Assembly (NCBI GenBank): GCA_022393335.1
Contig: JAJEKB010018332.1
Coordinates: 58,718 to 122,717, forward strand
Reading direction: 5' to 3'
DNA: 64,000 nucleotides
From: Macrotrachela quadricornifera
Taxonomy: Eukaryota; Rotifera; Eurotatoria; Philodinida; Philodinidae
In this document: one piece after another, positions 46,887-59,275 of the stretch
Position numbering within the stretch: the stretch's first letter is position 1
Layout of the letters: the number at the start of each line of letters is the position of its first letter
Position numbers and translations under genes: made by a program
The notes under the pieces: generated by a model
The model's input: only the letters and a program-made list of their open reading frames with translations
Told to the model about the DNA's origin: nothing
Database searches by the model: none

Positions 46887-49092
46887 TTAAAATCGAAGAA
46901 TTATGTTTTCCACTTCTGCTTCGTTAGCTAGTCTAGCGGCTAACTGTGTTTGTTCATAATCATAAATAATTGTTTCACGTAATCGTTCAAGCAGATCAGC
47001 AGCACTATGTTCAATAGCTTCTTGATCTTTCATTGATGCAAGTAAACCGCGATGTCTACCCATTAACATTGTTATAACAAGTATAGCTTTACTTGCTGGT
47101 GAAAGAACAGTAGCAAAACTTGATGATACATTTGGATATCCAAGTGATAATCCAACAGCTCCAAATGCTGATATGATTTCAAAAATTATTTTAAAAATAG
47201 TTATTTCTGGATCAACAGGTGCTATTCGACGATATTCAATGGCACATATAAGAAATATAAAAACAAATAGCCAAGTTCGAGTTATAATAACAAAACTAAA
47301 TGTATGTTTTATAAGAGCTCGCGCAAAATAAATAAGAAATAAACGAATACGTAATCTTCCTAAATGGTGAGATTTACGTTTTGTATTGTCTCTTATTAGA
47401 ATATTAGCAAATTCTTGTCGAGCAAGATCTTTAGTGACCAAGCTTTGTCGACGTAAAAAGCGTTTCATCTCTCGGATAGGTAACGCATCTTCTGTTGGCG
47501 CAGATACAATAGATCCTGTTGGACTACGTACAGGTAACATTGAATTTCTGAGCAGATTTGCTGCAGGATTTGTTTGAGCATCAACTTCTTCTCGTACTTG
47601 CAATGCTAACCAAGATAGTTCAAATGGTGATTCATCAAGAGCACATAACATTTGTGGTTTAGTTGCCATTAACAACAAATAAACTAATAAAGTAGCTGAA
47701 GCAAATGTACTTATATCAACTGTTGAAAATCCAGCAAAACGTGTATTCACTGTGTGAAAAAGAAATATTAGAAATCGCGTACCAGATGGATATTTAGCGA
47801 ATGCTTCACGATGTAAATCCAGTATAAGTGAAATACTAACACCAACAATATATAATAGCAAGGTAATGAAAAGATAAATACGTGTTTGTACAGCAGGAAA
47901 AAGTAGAGTAGATAAACGATGATTATTGGTAAGAATATAATCAAAAATAACTTTATGACGCCAAGGTGAAAGACGGCGGGCCAAGAAAACTACATTACGT
48001 AAAATAAAAGGAAAAAGTGATGTTCCACTAATAACAACCTATAGAAAAAGAAAAATAATAAATTAATTAAAAATAAAATAAAATGATATTATTTACCATT
48101 ATAACAAATAAATTAAGATAAACATCATAAACAAAACGTGAAAATCCATCTGAAAAAGGTGTTAATCCATTTTGATTAAAACCTGTGATAGTAACAATAA
48201 ATGAAATATACCATGGATTAATACTATAATTTCCTTGTAATAATTGATCAGGTCTATAACGTGTTGCTAACCAACCACCAATAGCAACAAATGTTATTGT
48301 ATAAATAGTAAAACAAGTACCAAGAATAAGAGTAATACATGTTATATAAGCACGATAACGAAGTTGTGCTGCAGTTGGTAATGTTGCAAGTCGATCTCGA
48401 ATATGTTGTGGTAAATTTCGTTTACGTCGAGTATTAACAGTTGGTAATTCATCATTATCTTCATTTTCTAAGTCACCATGATCATCATCAACAACCATTC
48501 CTTTGACATTTTTGTGTGTATATGCTTTAACAACTAATGCTGGTAATGTACTTATTGTAATACCTGATAAAAATGTAAATATCATAAGAGTAATTTGTGA
48601 AGCTTGTGAAAGTTTTGCAAAATCTAAAGTTGTTAGACCACAATTGTATACACATGAAGAAGCAACAAACCATGCATCAACATATGAAACTTCTATTAAA
48701 TGACTGCTTGAAGATGAGCGATTTTCAATAATCCAAACAACTAACCCACTAAATAATCCAAATAAAATAAATAAACTTATATGAATATAAAAATAATGTG
48801 TCATCTTCCAACGATATCTTTTTCTTTGTAATGTTGTCGATTGTCTTGCATTATAAGTCGTTGGTACTACTTGTCCTATATCCTCAAGAACTGTTGATAA
48901 TGGTTGTTGTTGAATTTGTAACTGTGATTGTGCTCGTGATAAAACATTAGATGCACCCAGATTAGATATGGAATCTGCTTGAAAGCTTGCATTATCAATA
49001 CCAACAAGACTTAATCGTTCAGTAACAGCAGCTGTCGCGAGAGCTATTGAAGTTCGCCTATCGCGCTGTTTATCGCGTGTGGATAATAGCAT
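46887..49092 (-). CDS. Trk/HKT-type potassium transporter, copy B
   Basis: Same structure as copy A: exons 48097-49092 and 46887-48038, 715 residues, no frameshift or stop. All four pore loops and filter Gly residues are kept; loop three reads TRFAGFSTVD (Thr to Ser beside the filter Gly) and the C-terminal MLMGRHRGL is unchanged. Differences from copy A cluster in the N-terminal 80 residues, the long cytosolic loop after the third pore and the last 30 residues, while membrane parts are nearly identical, which suggests purifying selection on the transporter core. It likely moves K+ in the plasma membrane. The two genes may differ in regulation through the diverged cytosolic parts. Confidence 0.88.
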
Positions 49093-50977
49093 TTGTTATT
49101 TTTTATTTGTATGTACAACGACTGACTGATAATTGTATGTTGACAATTTAATCGACTATATACAGTGTGTGTATCGGTAATGAAATGAGGCATAACGTTT
49201 AGTCAATTGCTTCTTCTAATGATACAAAATAAATCAAAAATATTTGCATCAGTGAAGAAAAAATATTGGATGAATTGATATGGTTATTAAATGAAAAAGA
49301 ACCTTTCGATATCATTAATAAAATGTTAGATATTTTTGTTTTTCTTCATATCAAAAAATAAATAAATTGTGTTTTTTAATCATCAGAAATATATTTTCTT
49401 TACCTATACAGGTGAGATCAAAATCAATTGTATGATTACAAAATATTCATTTTTTTATATTATTAAGCAAGAATTAGATTAACGTGTGATTTCCCTTAGA
49501 AAAATAGAGCGCAGTTTGTTTTTTCATATATTGAGAATTTGGTTCATATTATTAGATGAAAGCTAAAAAATTTCATTTAATTTTTTAATAAGAATATTTT
49601 TATTGTATGTGTCATTATTAATATTTTACCAACTGATTTTTCATCTCACTAAATTATAACGTTTCGCTGTATTTTCGACTGTAAAATCGCTATTAAAACA
49701 AATATGAAATACTATTGGATACCTTCCAAATAAACGTATTCTGATTTACACTATTGTTAAGGACGATCCCTAGTCTTGCTCATATGATAAATATTCATTC
49801 AATAATTATTTGTTAACGTCAACAATACATGAAATAATAAGTAGAAAAAAATGAAAACGTAAACAATTTGTATTGCCAATACAAGATTGAAAATAACATG
49901 TAATTTAATGTGACCAACAATATTAAAATGATAGAAGTTACTTTACATAAATAAGCGAAAGAAAATTAAATATTGACAAAGTCATAGAATGTTTTTGAAT
50001 ATTTCATTATATCAACTCTTCTCAATGTTTTTCACTTATTAAGAATTGTTCTTAAAAATACAAAAAATTATTAATCTCAGAAATTCTATCAGAATGTCAT
50101 TACATATCAAATCAAGTGAAATTTCTTAAAAACAAAATTGTAAAATGGTCGTATAAAGCAAACATCTCTGCAATCTGTTACAGTTGTTCAAAGTTAACAG
50201 ATAAAAATATCAGGTTTTGAGTGCAACATTCTATATTTTATCAAAAGATTACATCTCATCACATGTAAGGACGTGTAATCGATTTCAATCGTCGAGTTCT
50301 GATGTTGTATAGATTTTGACGTTTCGTTCTGTACATGAAGAAAATTTTTGAGTTTATTTCTAAATAAAAAAGACGTTCTTTGATCTGCTTTAAATTATAA
50401 ACTCGATTTTTCATTTAATTTCACATTATTTTTATGTTCGAAGAAGAATTATGAGAGGATTTTAGATTTTATTTCTCAGAAATTTAATTGATAAAGGTCT
50501 TACTCTTATTCTACAAAGAATGGCTGATATATTTATTAGTTGTAATATCCGAATCGTATTTTCTGAAAAAGAAAGACTATAAACTACATGATCAGTAAAA
50601 TTTGCTTAGTATTATGTACAAATTGTCATTTAGAAACATGAAACTATCAATGTAAAATTTAATGTTCGGTAACTATTGTTTAGTCAGTAAATTAATAATA
50701 TGTTCAATATTAAAATTTAGGTTGTGAAAAAAGAAAACTTTATTTTAAATCCAAACACAAAGAATGTAAACACACCATCATAAACGCACGAGCACGAAAC
50801 AGTACACATCCGCTGCTTCGCATGTTTTCTCATGCATGCATCGCATTTCAACACACCCTCTCCTACTTAAAACTAAAGGTAAACAACCAACATTTTGAGA
50901 GGACGGAGCACATGTTATAGGAGTGTAAATGAAAACAACAAAAATGAGAGAGAAAAGGTTGCACCATGACTAATAAA

Positions 50978-51034
50978 GGTGCACCAGCTCCAGCTCAGCT
51001 CTTTCGTTCAGAGCTGAGCAGGAGCTGGTGCACC
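50978..51034. other. Strong 25-bp hairpin
   Basis: GGTGCACCAGCTCCAGCTCA-GCTCT pairs with its inverse with one mismatch over 25 bases around the 7-base loop TTCGTTC. It is GC-rich in an AT-rich setting. The stem could be a small MITE, the end of a foldback element, or a structured RNA such as a miRNA-like precursor. Confidence 0.7.
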
Positions 51035-51140
51035 CCTAATGACTAATGGGCATCACCAAGGTATACCTAACTAATTCAATTTGCTCATTTGAAAATTCAT
51101 ATACTCATTAAATAAATAGTATTTGATCATTAATCATCTT

Positions 51141-51530
51141 TAAAGACAGTGAAAAAAAACTAGAATCATTGGTAGACAAGTCGAAACAAGAAGTTTTCTT
51201 TAACGATATTAAAACATTACAATCAGAACAAAGTGAATTAATATTTACAAAAGCTTTCAATTTATTTGTTAAAAAATGGGCGAAAAAGACAACCTAATCC
51301 TATAGAATATTTTTAAGCGAATGACTAACATTATATAATCCATGATATGAAAATCTTTAATATTCCATATATAGTATAAATAATAGTTTATCAACAACAA
51401 ACGAAGTTATAAAGGACAAAAATACATTTCGAGAATGTCTGTTATTATCAAGATTTAAAATAATAGCATTTTAAATTCTCGAAAAATCATTATCAAAATT
51501 CTATTAAAAAAATACAATGATAAATAAGTA
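51141..51530 (+). pseudogene. MULE (Mutator-like) transposase remnant
   Basis: Two broken pieces read like the C-terminal half of a MULE transposase: KTLQSEQSELIFTKAFNLF followed by VKKWAKK, then in another frame STTNEVIKDKNTFRECLLLS followed by RFKIIAF and a stop. The second matches the family pattern TNN-x-IK-(6)-T-x-RERLPL-x-RF. Stops and a frame change make it a pseudogene. Assigned from memory of the family; not searched. Confidence 0.5.
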
Positions 51531-51892
51531 TTACCACTGAATTGAACAATTTAATTCAATACAATATGTATGTTAGAGTCGAAATTGATGTAATGAAAAA
51601 AAAATGAAATGGTATTCTTTTGATCAGTATAAAATAAAGGAAACCACCGCTTATTGTAAAAATATGTTAAAATTAGTGAGAAAAGAAATCACGGTAGACG
51701 TTTTAATTATATTAAATTTGCTGAATTTAATTAATAAAAAACTGAATAAAAACAAATCAATCACTGAGTTTTTTTATATTAATTACTATGATAAAAATAG
51801 TTTTTTACTTATCAAAAAAAAAATACTGAGCATTCATTATAAATTACTGATTAATTAATTATATTTACAAAAACAAATTAATATATATATCG

Positions 51893-52198
51893 ATGACCTT
51901 GAGCTTCTGAATGTCCTAGTCTTCCATCTGATCCATAACCCCAAGTAAAAACATGTCCATCTAATGATAATGCACTTGAATGAATTCCACTAGCAGCAAT
52001 CATTTTAAATCGATATTTTTCTGTTAATTCAATTAAAGTCCATTCACTAGTAAATAATATATTTTCATCAATACCTAACACAATGAATTATTATTTGTTC
52101 ACATTGAAAAATTTGTTCCACATGTAACTTGTTCAAAATTGCCTTCTATTTGTTTGAGAATCATAAATGATTTCCCATTGATAAAGATTTGTTACCAT
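51893..52198 (-). pseudogene. RCC1-like gene, copy B, deleted
   Basis: This is the RCC1-like gene of segment B after four internal deletions relative to 36755-37852. Kept are the first codons (MVTNLYQW), short pieces of the middle, and one long piece near the C-terminus (LGIDENILF... through GSDGRLGHSEAQGHRY). The C-terminal 40 or so codons are gone. No propeller could form. At least two deletions have short repeats at their ends in the intact copy. Confidence 0.85.
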
Positions 52199-52407
52199 AT
52201 TTACTTATTTATATGCAAAAATAATAAATAAAATTAGAAAATTTGTATTTTTATATATCTATCATTAGTCAAAGAAAAAACATATAACTAAATATGAATT
52301 ATTTGATATAACTTGTTACTTTTGAGATAATGATAAGTAATTGTAATAAGAACGGCGTAACTACCAACATTGAGATGGTTGTAAATCATATTTTTCATCT
52401 AAAATAT

Positions 52408-55400
52408 AGTTTATGATGAGAAGGTTTTTTTGAATATATAATTACTGTATTTCAATATTATATAATTCTTGATAATTTATAGAATTTCTTTGCATTAACC
52501 ATCCATGCTACTTTACTATTGAAACAATCATCAAGATATATCATCTTTATCGCTTGTCATTGTCATATGTATAAAAATCATTGTTATCTTTAATTGAGTT
52601 CTTGTGCAAGGTCGAATAGATTGTAGTCAATTATGTCAATATTATTGTCTATATATTCTTTCTTAGTATGAATGAAAAATTTTTTCTTAAAGTCAATAAC
52701 CAAAATAATAAAATAATTATTAAAGTTGACAAATCATTTATAACTCTTAACTCTGATTAATATCACTTAGTTTATAGTTGTTGTTCTTGACAACTACTTT
52801 TAGATTAATCATATATATGGATTCTTTTCAGCATAATAAGAAGTTCGTAAAAGACTTTATTAAGGATGAAGATACCTTTAAACTTATGTAAATGCTATAC
52901 AAAATAAAGTCGAGATCAATTGGTATAATATAAATTTATCACATCTCCACATGAGAGATTACTGCTAAGTAGACAAGACTCAACATATTAAATTATATTC
53001 GAAGAAGTTAATGAATGACATATTACCTAAACGACCAAATTTTAGAGTCATTGAAACATACAATTATTTTATGAGAATCAACAATTATACTTCATTACAC
53101 TTGTTATCAACGCTATTCTTATGAATGTGAACTACACAAAAAATCATTAATTCTAAATTTAACCCTTTGGTTACAGAGTACGCATATATGCATGTTGAAT
53201 TTCTGTGCATATTATTGTCATGATAATCTCATTTAGACTCGATCTAAAATACATGTTTCTCTTTCTTTTATCTCCTGAACATCAGTAACACAACGTTTTG
53301 TCTCTCTCCATGTATATTCATATTCTTGACATCACTGTTTATTATTTTCTATTTCGTTCTAAGTATCTAAATTGTGGTCATCCGATTATTCATGACAATC
53401 TTGTACATCTAAATGTGCGTCATTTTCCATTACTGATTCCAGGCACAGCAATAGAAAAAAATCGTACGAAAACCTTGTATAGTGTGTAATCATACAGACA
53501 AAGAAAAGAAAGCTGTAACTCGATAGACGTTATCAATGTGATGTCTGTAACATTAGATTTTGTGTGATAAATTGCTTTGAAAATTATTATTCTCTGAAAC
53601 GTTTTTATGTACTAATAAAATTTATTTCAGACTGTTTTGAAACAAAGAAGAAAATTCATCTAAAACAAAAAAGACCATAATCAAGGAGTTAAAATTTTTT
53701 GTATTAGACCATGATGAATGTTACATAATGCATTTATGTCTACTACAAAAGTACTCAATTTGTTTCGTTGTATTTTTATACTTTGGAATATATCATTTAT
53801 AGTTTTTTTTCGTCTAAATGATTATGTATATACCAAGAATAACTGATTTGATAGATTTAAATGCTTTTCTATATTTAATATTGTGCGTCAGATGTTTTTT
53901 TTTTTTTTGTCATTAGCGTTTACTTACCATTTTGTATCCACATGATTTGACAATACGAATAAAACATAAGAAAAGCAATTAACATGTTACCAAAATGATA
54001 CAAAAAATGCTAACGATTGATATAACAAAATCAATAATTAAGATCTAAGAAGTATTTATTTTTAATTTATTTTATTATTTAATGTAATTATTTCATATTC
54101 AAACTATTGATAATTTTTCTCATTTCTCTATGACTGTTATATTATAACTAAAATAACTCGATAAATAAAGACTCATCTTTTTATTTCTTACATCCAAAAT
54201 CGAAATTCTTAGTTTTATAAAATTCAATCTAAAAAAAACTGATTTAGCATAAAACACTTATATTATTTAAAAGAATCACTTATAATTGTTCATAATGAAT
54301 AATATAAGTACATAAAATTTCCACCGTGTATTTTGAGATGTTTTTTGCGTTATAGATATTAATCAACATTTGGATTGTTCTCTTCTAGATTGATATATAT
54401 CGTGTCAATTATCAGTAGAGCATTAGCAAATTGTTGAATAGATAGCAACAACGACCATCTGTTGGTATTTGTATAAGCATTTTAACTGTCTATTTGTCTG
54501 TCAATAACTCTTCTCTTAATAGTTTACTGCATTAACTATTTTATTTTACATATATGTGTTATCAGTATAAGAACGTATATACACGATTGTTTTATATTCT
54601 TACAGACCGAACATAAAAAATTAATATTTCATACACGTGTGACACGTCAAAACAAAAAAGAAAAATTCCAAAAAAATTTGCCTTTATTTCCGGGCTTCCT
54701 ATAAACAAAATGGAACCACCTACTAAAGACCGGAAAATAAATGGTGTTGATTCGATTTTAATATTTTCATCTTTCCCTTTCTAATTTTTTTATTCTCAAG
54801 TTCATTGCGACACAAAATATGATATTTCAATATATATATATATATGTTGACAAAGTTTAAACAAATAGAAAAGGAACGTCGGAAAGGCTCCATAAATATT
54901 GTGCTTTGCATTCCATTAAAAATTATATAAAGATTCTTAATGTAATTTTTATTTTTAGTAAAGATTAACTTTTAAATATTTAACTTTATTCTTTCAGTCG
55001 TTAATGTGTTTAGTCTATTAAATATTCTTGTTATATTCATAAAAGTCATTTTGGTCTATCATATGAAATAGATCAATCAATGATAAAAGCATAATAATGA
55101 TTGATTATCTTGTAAATAGAGAAGATTCATTTCGATGTGTTATAATTTTGAAGATCATATTTTGTTTTGTGTCTAAAGGATAGCAATCAATGGGATTATT
55201 GATTAGTTAATTTGTCGTGCCAGTCTGCCTGAGGCTTTCTGACAGAAAAAAAACTATATCTAACTAAATACTGTTATTAGAAATAGTGTTCTTCTTTCAA
55301 TCATCGTCTTTTATCGTTTATTAATTTATTTCATCAAAATGATTCTATCATATTTTATGAGAATACCGACTATCGTTCTCGAATCAATCAATCAACATAA

Positions 55401-57352
55401 AACTTTTTGCTCTTCTTCCTATCTACATTTTTTTCTCTTTTATCGTGCGTCCTAATACGATTCAAGATATAATTATCTATACAAGCGCATGTTATCCTGA
55501 TATACTGACGACGTATTAGTTTTTTTTTTTTTTTACATCTTGACAATAACAAGTGTTATGGAATGAAAACGTGGATGATGAAAAAAAAAATAAAGGCAAG
55601 ACAATGAAGATAATTTATTTATTGATGATAATCAAAATGATTAGAACAACAACATTTTAATAAGTATAAAGTTAGTTATCTTAAGTATTCGTTATATTCT
55701 TCAACTTCTATCCTGTTTTCTTTTTCTCTTATCTAAAAATTCGACATTTGATTAATAGAAATGAACATTTTTTGTTAGAAAGAAAAAAAACTTGATCTAG
55801 TACTTTCCATTTAATTTCTTTTTCAACTATAATAATATTCTTATCTATTGACAGGTACAAAACTTAAATCATTTTTAATGTACACATGTAAATATATAAC
55901 TAGTCATTGAGTATATTGAAATATCGCATAAATAGTTAAAAGTTAAATAAATTACAAAACATCTTGACATAAAATAGAGATATTGTCGGAAGAATGACTA
56001 CTATATTTCTTAATAATAACATTAGGAAAAAAAAAACATTGTTGATCTAGTTAATCTTCGAATAGAAAAGTAATTTCCTTCATAGCTTAATGTCACTTGA
56101 TAAAAAAAGAAGCCAGTAACACACTATAGTGTTTTTGAAAAAGAAGACATAGAAAAAAAAAACGAGTTTTTCTTTTTACTATCTTTTATTATTATATAAA
56201 AGGAAACAACTTCAACAGACATTTATTACTTAAAAAAAAGACTACCTCTGCAAATGAAGAAAAATTAAAATAAAAGATTTTCGCATGGTTGATCATATAG
56301 GAATAGTATTAATAATCTGTATTCAACAGCATAAAACATCGGAAAGTCATTTTCTATACATTCCACGCACCATATGGGTGATTTTGTTTTATCTTCTACA
56401 TTCCTGCTGCGACGTTTTCTTTTTTGTCTTTATATTTAGTCTATAAAAATATGAAAAAAGAAATCTCTTTTAATAATAAAAAAAAAAAATATAATATTTA
56501 AGTAAGATAGATAAATGTAAATTTATTCTTTTTATATAATTTTATTAAATATTAGAATAAATTTTTTCTTCTTTTTTTTAATAGATAAATATATTGTGTA
56601 TTTAAGAAAGCGGAAAACATCAGAGATGTGAATGTATATGAAATATATTTTTATTTGTATTTCTATCATCGATGTAAATTTATTTTCTAAATAATTATTA
56701 ATTTTTTTTTGTTTTTTAAAAAACACTTGGAAGATGCTTTTCTTTTTTTTTTTTTACATTTATATCTTAACAAAAATAAGAAGAAAAGCTTTCTAAACAC
56801 ATGTCGATATTCCCTAGTGTCATATTCTTTACTTTTTTCTTTCTTATGTGTTCACCATCAATTACTCTTGTAATTCTTTTTTTCTCTCTTTCTCGATTTA
56901 TGTTACCTTCTATTTTTATGTGATATACTTTATGATGACACGAAACGAATAACAATAGAATTATTCGTTTCGCTCGAAATATTTTTATCTATTAAACATA
57001 TAGCATATTCTTCTTCTTCTTCTTTGTGTCAAACGGACAAAGATTGTCATTTATATTATATTATTATTTGTATTTGAAAAGAATCTCTATTCATTTTTGT
57101 CACTTGTTGTTGCAATAAATGACACTTTTATATGAAAAGAAAACGAGTTAGTATAATATTAATAATTTCTTTTTTTGATTTACACACCTTCTTGATTTAA
57201 ACTTAAATATTAGAGGAAATCAAAACAACAAACTTTATTTATAATTACATTTATTTTGTTTTGTTTTTTTTTCTTTTTTAGTATATTAATAGAATATTAT
57301 GAATTAGATTTAATATAAATCATTCTAATATTTATGAAATTGATAAACGATT
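52408..57352. other. Long AT-rich intergenic region
   Basis: About 4.9 kb with no supportable gene. TTAACCCTTTGG at about 53158 resembles a lone piggyBac-type end. The last kilobase is the presumed promoter side of the histamine-like receptor and has long A/T and TTC runs. Confidence 0.55.
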
Positions 57353-59275
57353 ATGAATGATACTCTACAAATTCCATTAATAAGTCATAATTCTTCAACA
57401 ATATTTGTTAATATGTTATTACAAAAAGTTTTATTAGGATGTTTATTATATAGTTTATCAATATTTACTGTATTCGGTAATCTTTTAGTACTTTATGCTA
57501 TACGAACAGAAAAATGTTTAAGAACAGTATCAAATTTATTTATTCTTAGTTTAGCATTTGCTGATTTAATTGTTGGAATTTTTGTTATGCCTTTAAATGC
57601 AGCAAATATTATTATTGGTCAATGGCCATTTTCAACTATTTTATGTCATATGTGGTTATCAATTGATTATGTTGCAAGGTGAATAAATATATATTTTATA
57701 GAAAACAATTTATTATTTCTTTTTCTTTTTAGTACTGCTAGTATATTTAATCTTGTTCTTCTCAGTCTTGATCGTTATTGGGCTGTTGTACATCCATTAT
57801 ATTATCTTCAAAATCGTACACGTAAACGTGCAACTAATTTTATTATTATTGTTTGGTTTATGGCATTTTTATGGGCACCAGCAATTATATTTTGGTCATA
57901 TATTATCCCTGAACATAGTGATATTATTAAACCAAATGAATGTGATACATCATTTCGTTCAAATAAATTATTTAAAACATTAACTGCTTTAGTTAATTTT
58001 TATTTTCCATTATTAACAATGATTATATTATCATGTCGTATAATGATTGCTATACGTTCACGTTCAACAATGGAATTTGGTAGACGTATATCATCAACAA
58101 TACAAAAACAAATGAAACAAGATCGAATGTATCCTAATACATCATCAATACGTCTTAATAATGATAATAATCAACTAAAACATATAACACATTTACCATC
58201 AAATGATATAAATGGACAATCAACAATATTATCAATTGTTGTTAATCCATGTGATTCAATATCAACAGATAGAAAACAATTATCATCAGATAATACTGAT
58301 GATAATGATAGTCTTTGGCAATTTCAAACCGAACCATCATCTCCAATTGATAAAATACCTTTTAGATTTTCTCATATAAAACCTATAACAATATTATTTC
58401 CATCATTAGCATCAATAAAACAATATAATAAACGTAAAAGTGAAGATTTACCAAGAAATTGTTCGAATAATGAAATAATAATGAAAAATTCTTCAAGTGT
58501 TTCAAATAATATGAAATATCCTGATGAAGAAATAAATATAAAACTAAATAATATAGATCATTTATCAAGAAAATTATCAACAACATCAACTCTTTATGAT
58601 GATTGTATAAATACAACACTTGGAAATCAAATTGAACGACAAATATCAGTGCCAATTGAATCAACACCTCTGTAAGAATTTGGAAAATATTATTTTTTTT
58701 TTCCAATTTTTATTATAATATCAAACGATTTAATACAATCATTGATAAAGAAAACTATAGAATCGATATAAATAATTTCAATATTTTATTTATTTATTTT
58801 TTCTTTTAGTGAAACTATACCAACACATTTAAATCCATCAATAATAAATTGTAATAATACTCATTTAACTGCTCCATTAACAGCAATAGATACTCCTAAA
58901 AAAATGAATATATTAACATTTTTTGATTATATTATTAATCCAAGTCTTTCAAGTTCATTACAAAAAGAACTTAAAGCTGCACGACAATTAGGAATGCTTG
59001 TTGGTGTATTTATTGTAACATGGTTACCTTATTTTATATTATTTTTAGTTGTTGCATGGTGTCATAATTGTGTATCAGATAATGTTTATACAGCATCTAT
59101 ATGGCTTGGATATTTAAATTCAACATTTAATCCACTTATTTATCCATTATGTAATATACATTTTCGTCGTGCTTTTAAAAAAATTTTTTATTGTCAACAT
59201 GCTAAAACTAAATTACCTGATTTAAATGCTTTACGTGACCTTCATGCATTGCATTCTATACGTCAACGACGATAA
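57353..59275 (+). CDS. Histamine H1/muscarinic-like biogenic amine receptor
   Basis: Three exons (57353-57678, 57733-58671, 58810-59275) join in frame to 576 residues. TM1 FGNLLVLYAI; TM2 NLFILSLAFADLIVG; TM3 with the amine-binding Asp105 in WLSIDYVASTASIFN and LDRYWAVVHP as the DRY motif (122-124); TM4 FLWAPAIIFW; TM5 NFYFPLLTMIIL; a very long third cytosolic loop (about 260 residues, Ser/Asn-rich); TM6 KAARQLGMLVGVFIVTWLPY; TM7 SIWLGYLNSTFNPLIYPLCN (NPxxY) and FRRAFKKIF. The DYVAS, RQLG and WLGY-NST-NPLIYPLCN blocks match vertebrate histamine H1 receptors best, while LWAPAIIFW is muscarinic. It should signal through Gq. The ligand (histamine, acetylcholine or another amine) cannot be fixed. 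Confidence 0.88.

Larger units (their letters stand above)
49093..51877. other. Region upstream of Trk copy B
   Basis: Homologous to the upstream region of copy A up to about 50530, then diverged. It contains a strong hairpin (50978-51034) and a MULE transposase remnant (51141-51530). An 84-codon plus frame at 51604-51858 is AT-driven and not called. Confidence 0.5.
44455..52407. repeat. Segmental duplication, copy B
   Basis: Homologous to 32305-38057, same orientation. The Trk gene lies exactly 14,294 bases from copy A at both ends. Copy B carries about 2.2 kb of extra DNA (44630-46800, including two MITEs) in the 3' flank of its Trk gene, a MULE remnant and hairpin between Trk and RCC1, and a deleted RCC1 gene. 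Confidence 0.85.

Noticed and set aside
51604..51858. 84-codon plus-strand frame
   Set aside because: Lys/Ile/Asn-rich composition expected from AT-rich noncoding DNA; no homologue recognised.
53158..53170. TTAACCCTTTGG as a piggyBac end
   Set aside because: No matching inverse end or second TTAA was found nearby, so it is not called as an element.
58383..58706. 107-codon minus-strand frame
   Set aside because: Shadow of the long third cytosolic loop of the amine receptor on the other strand.
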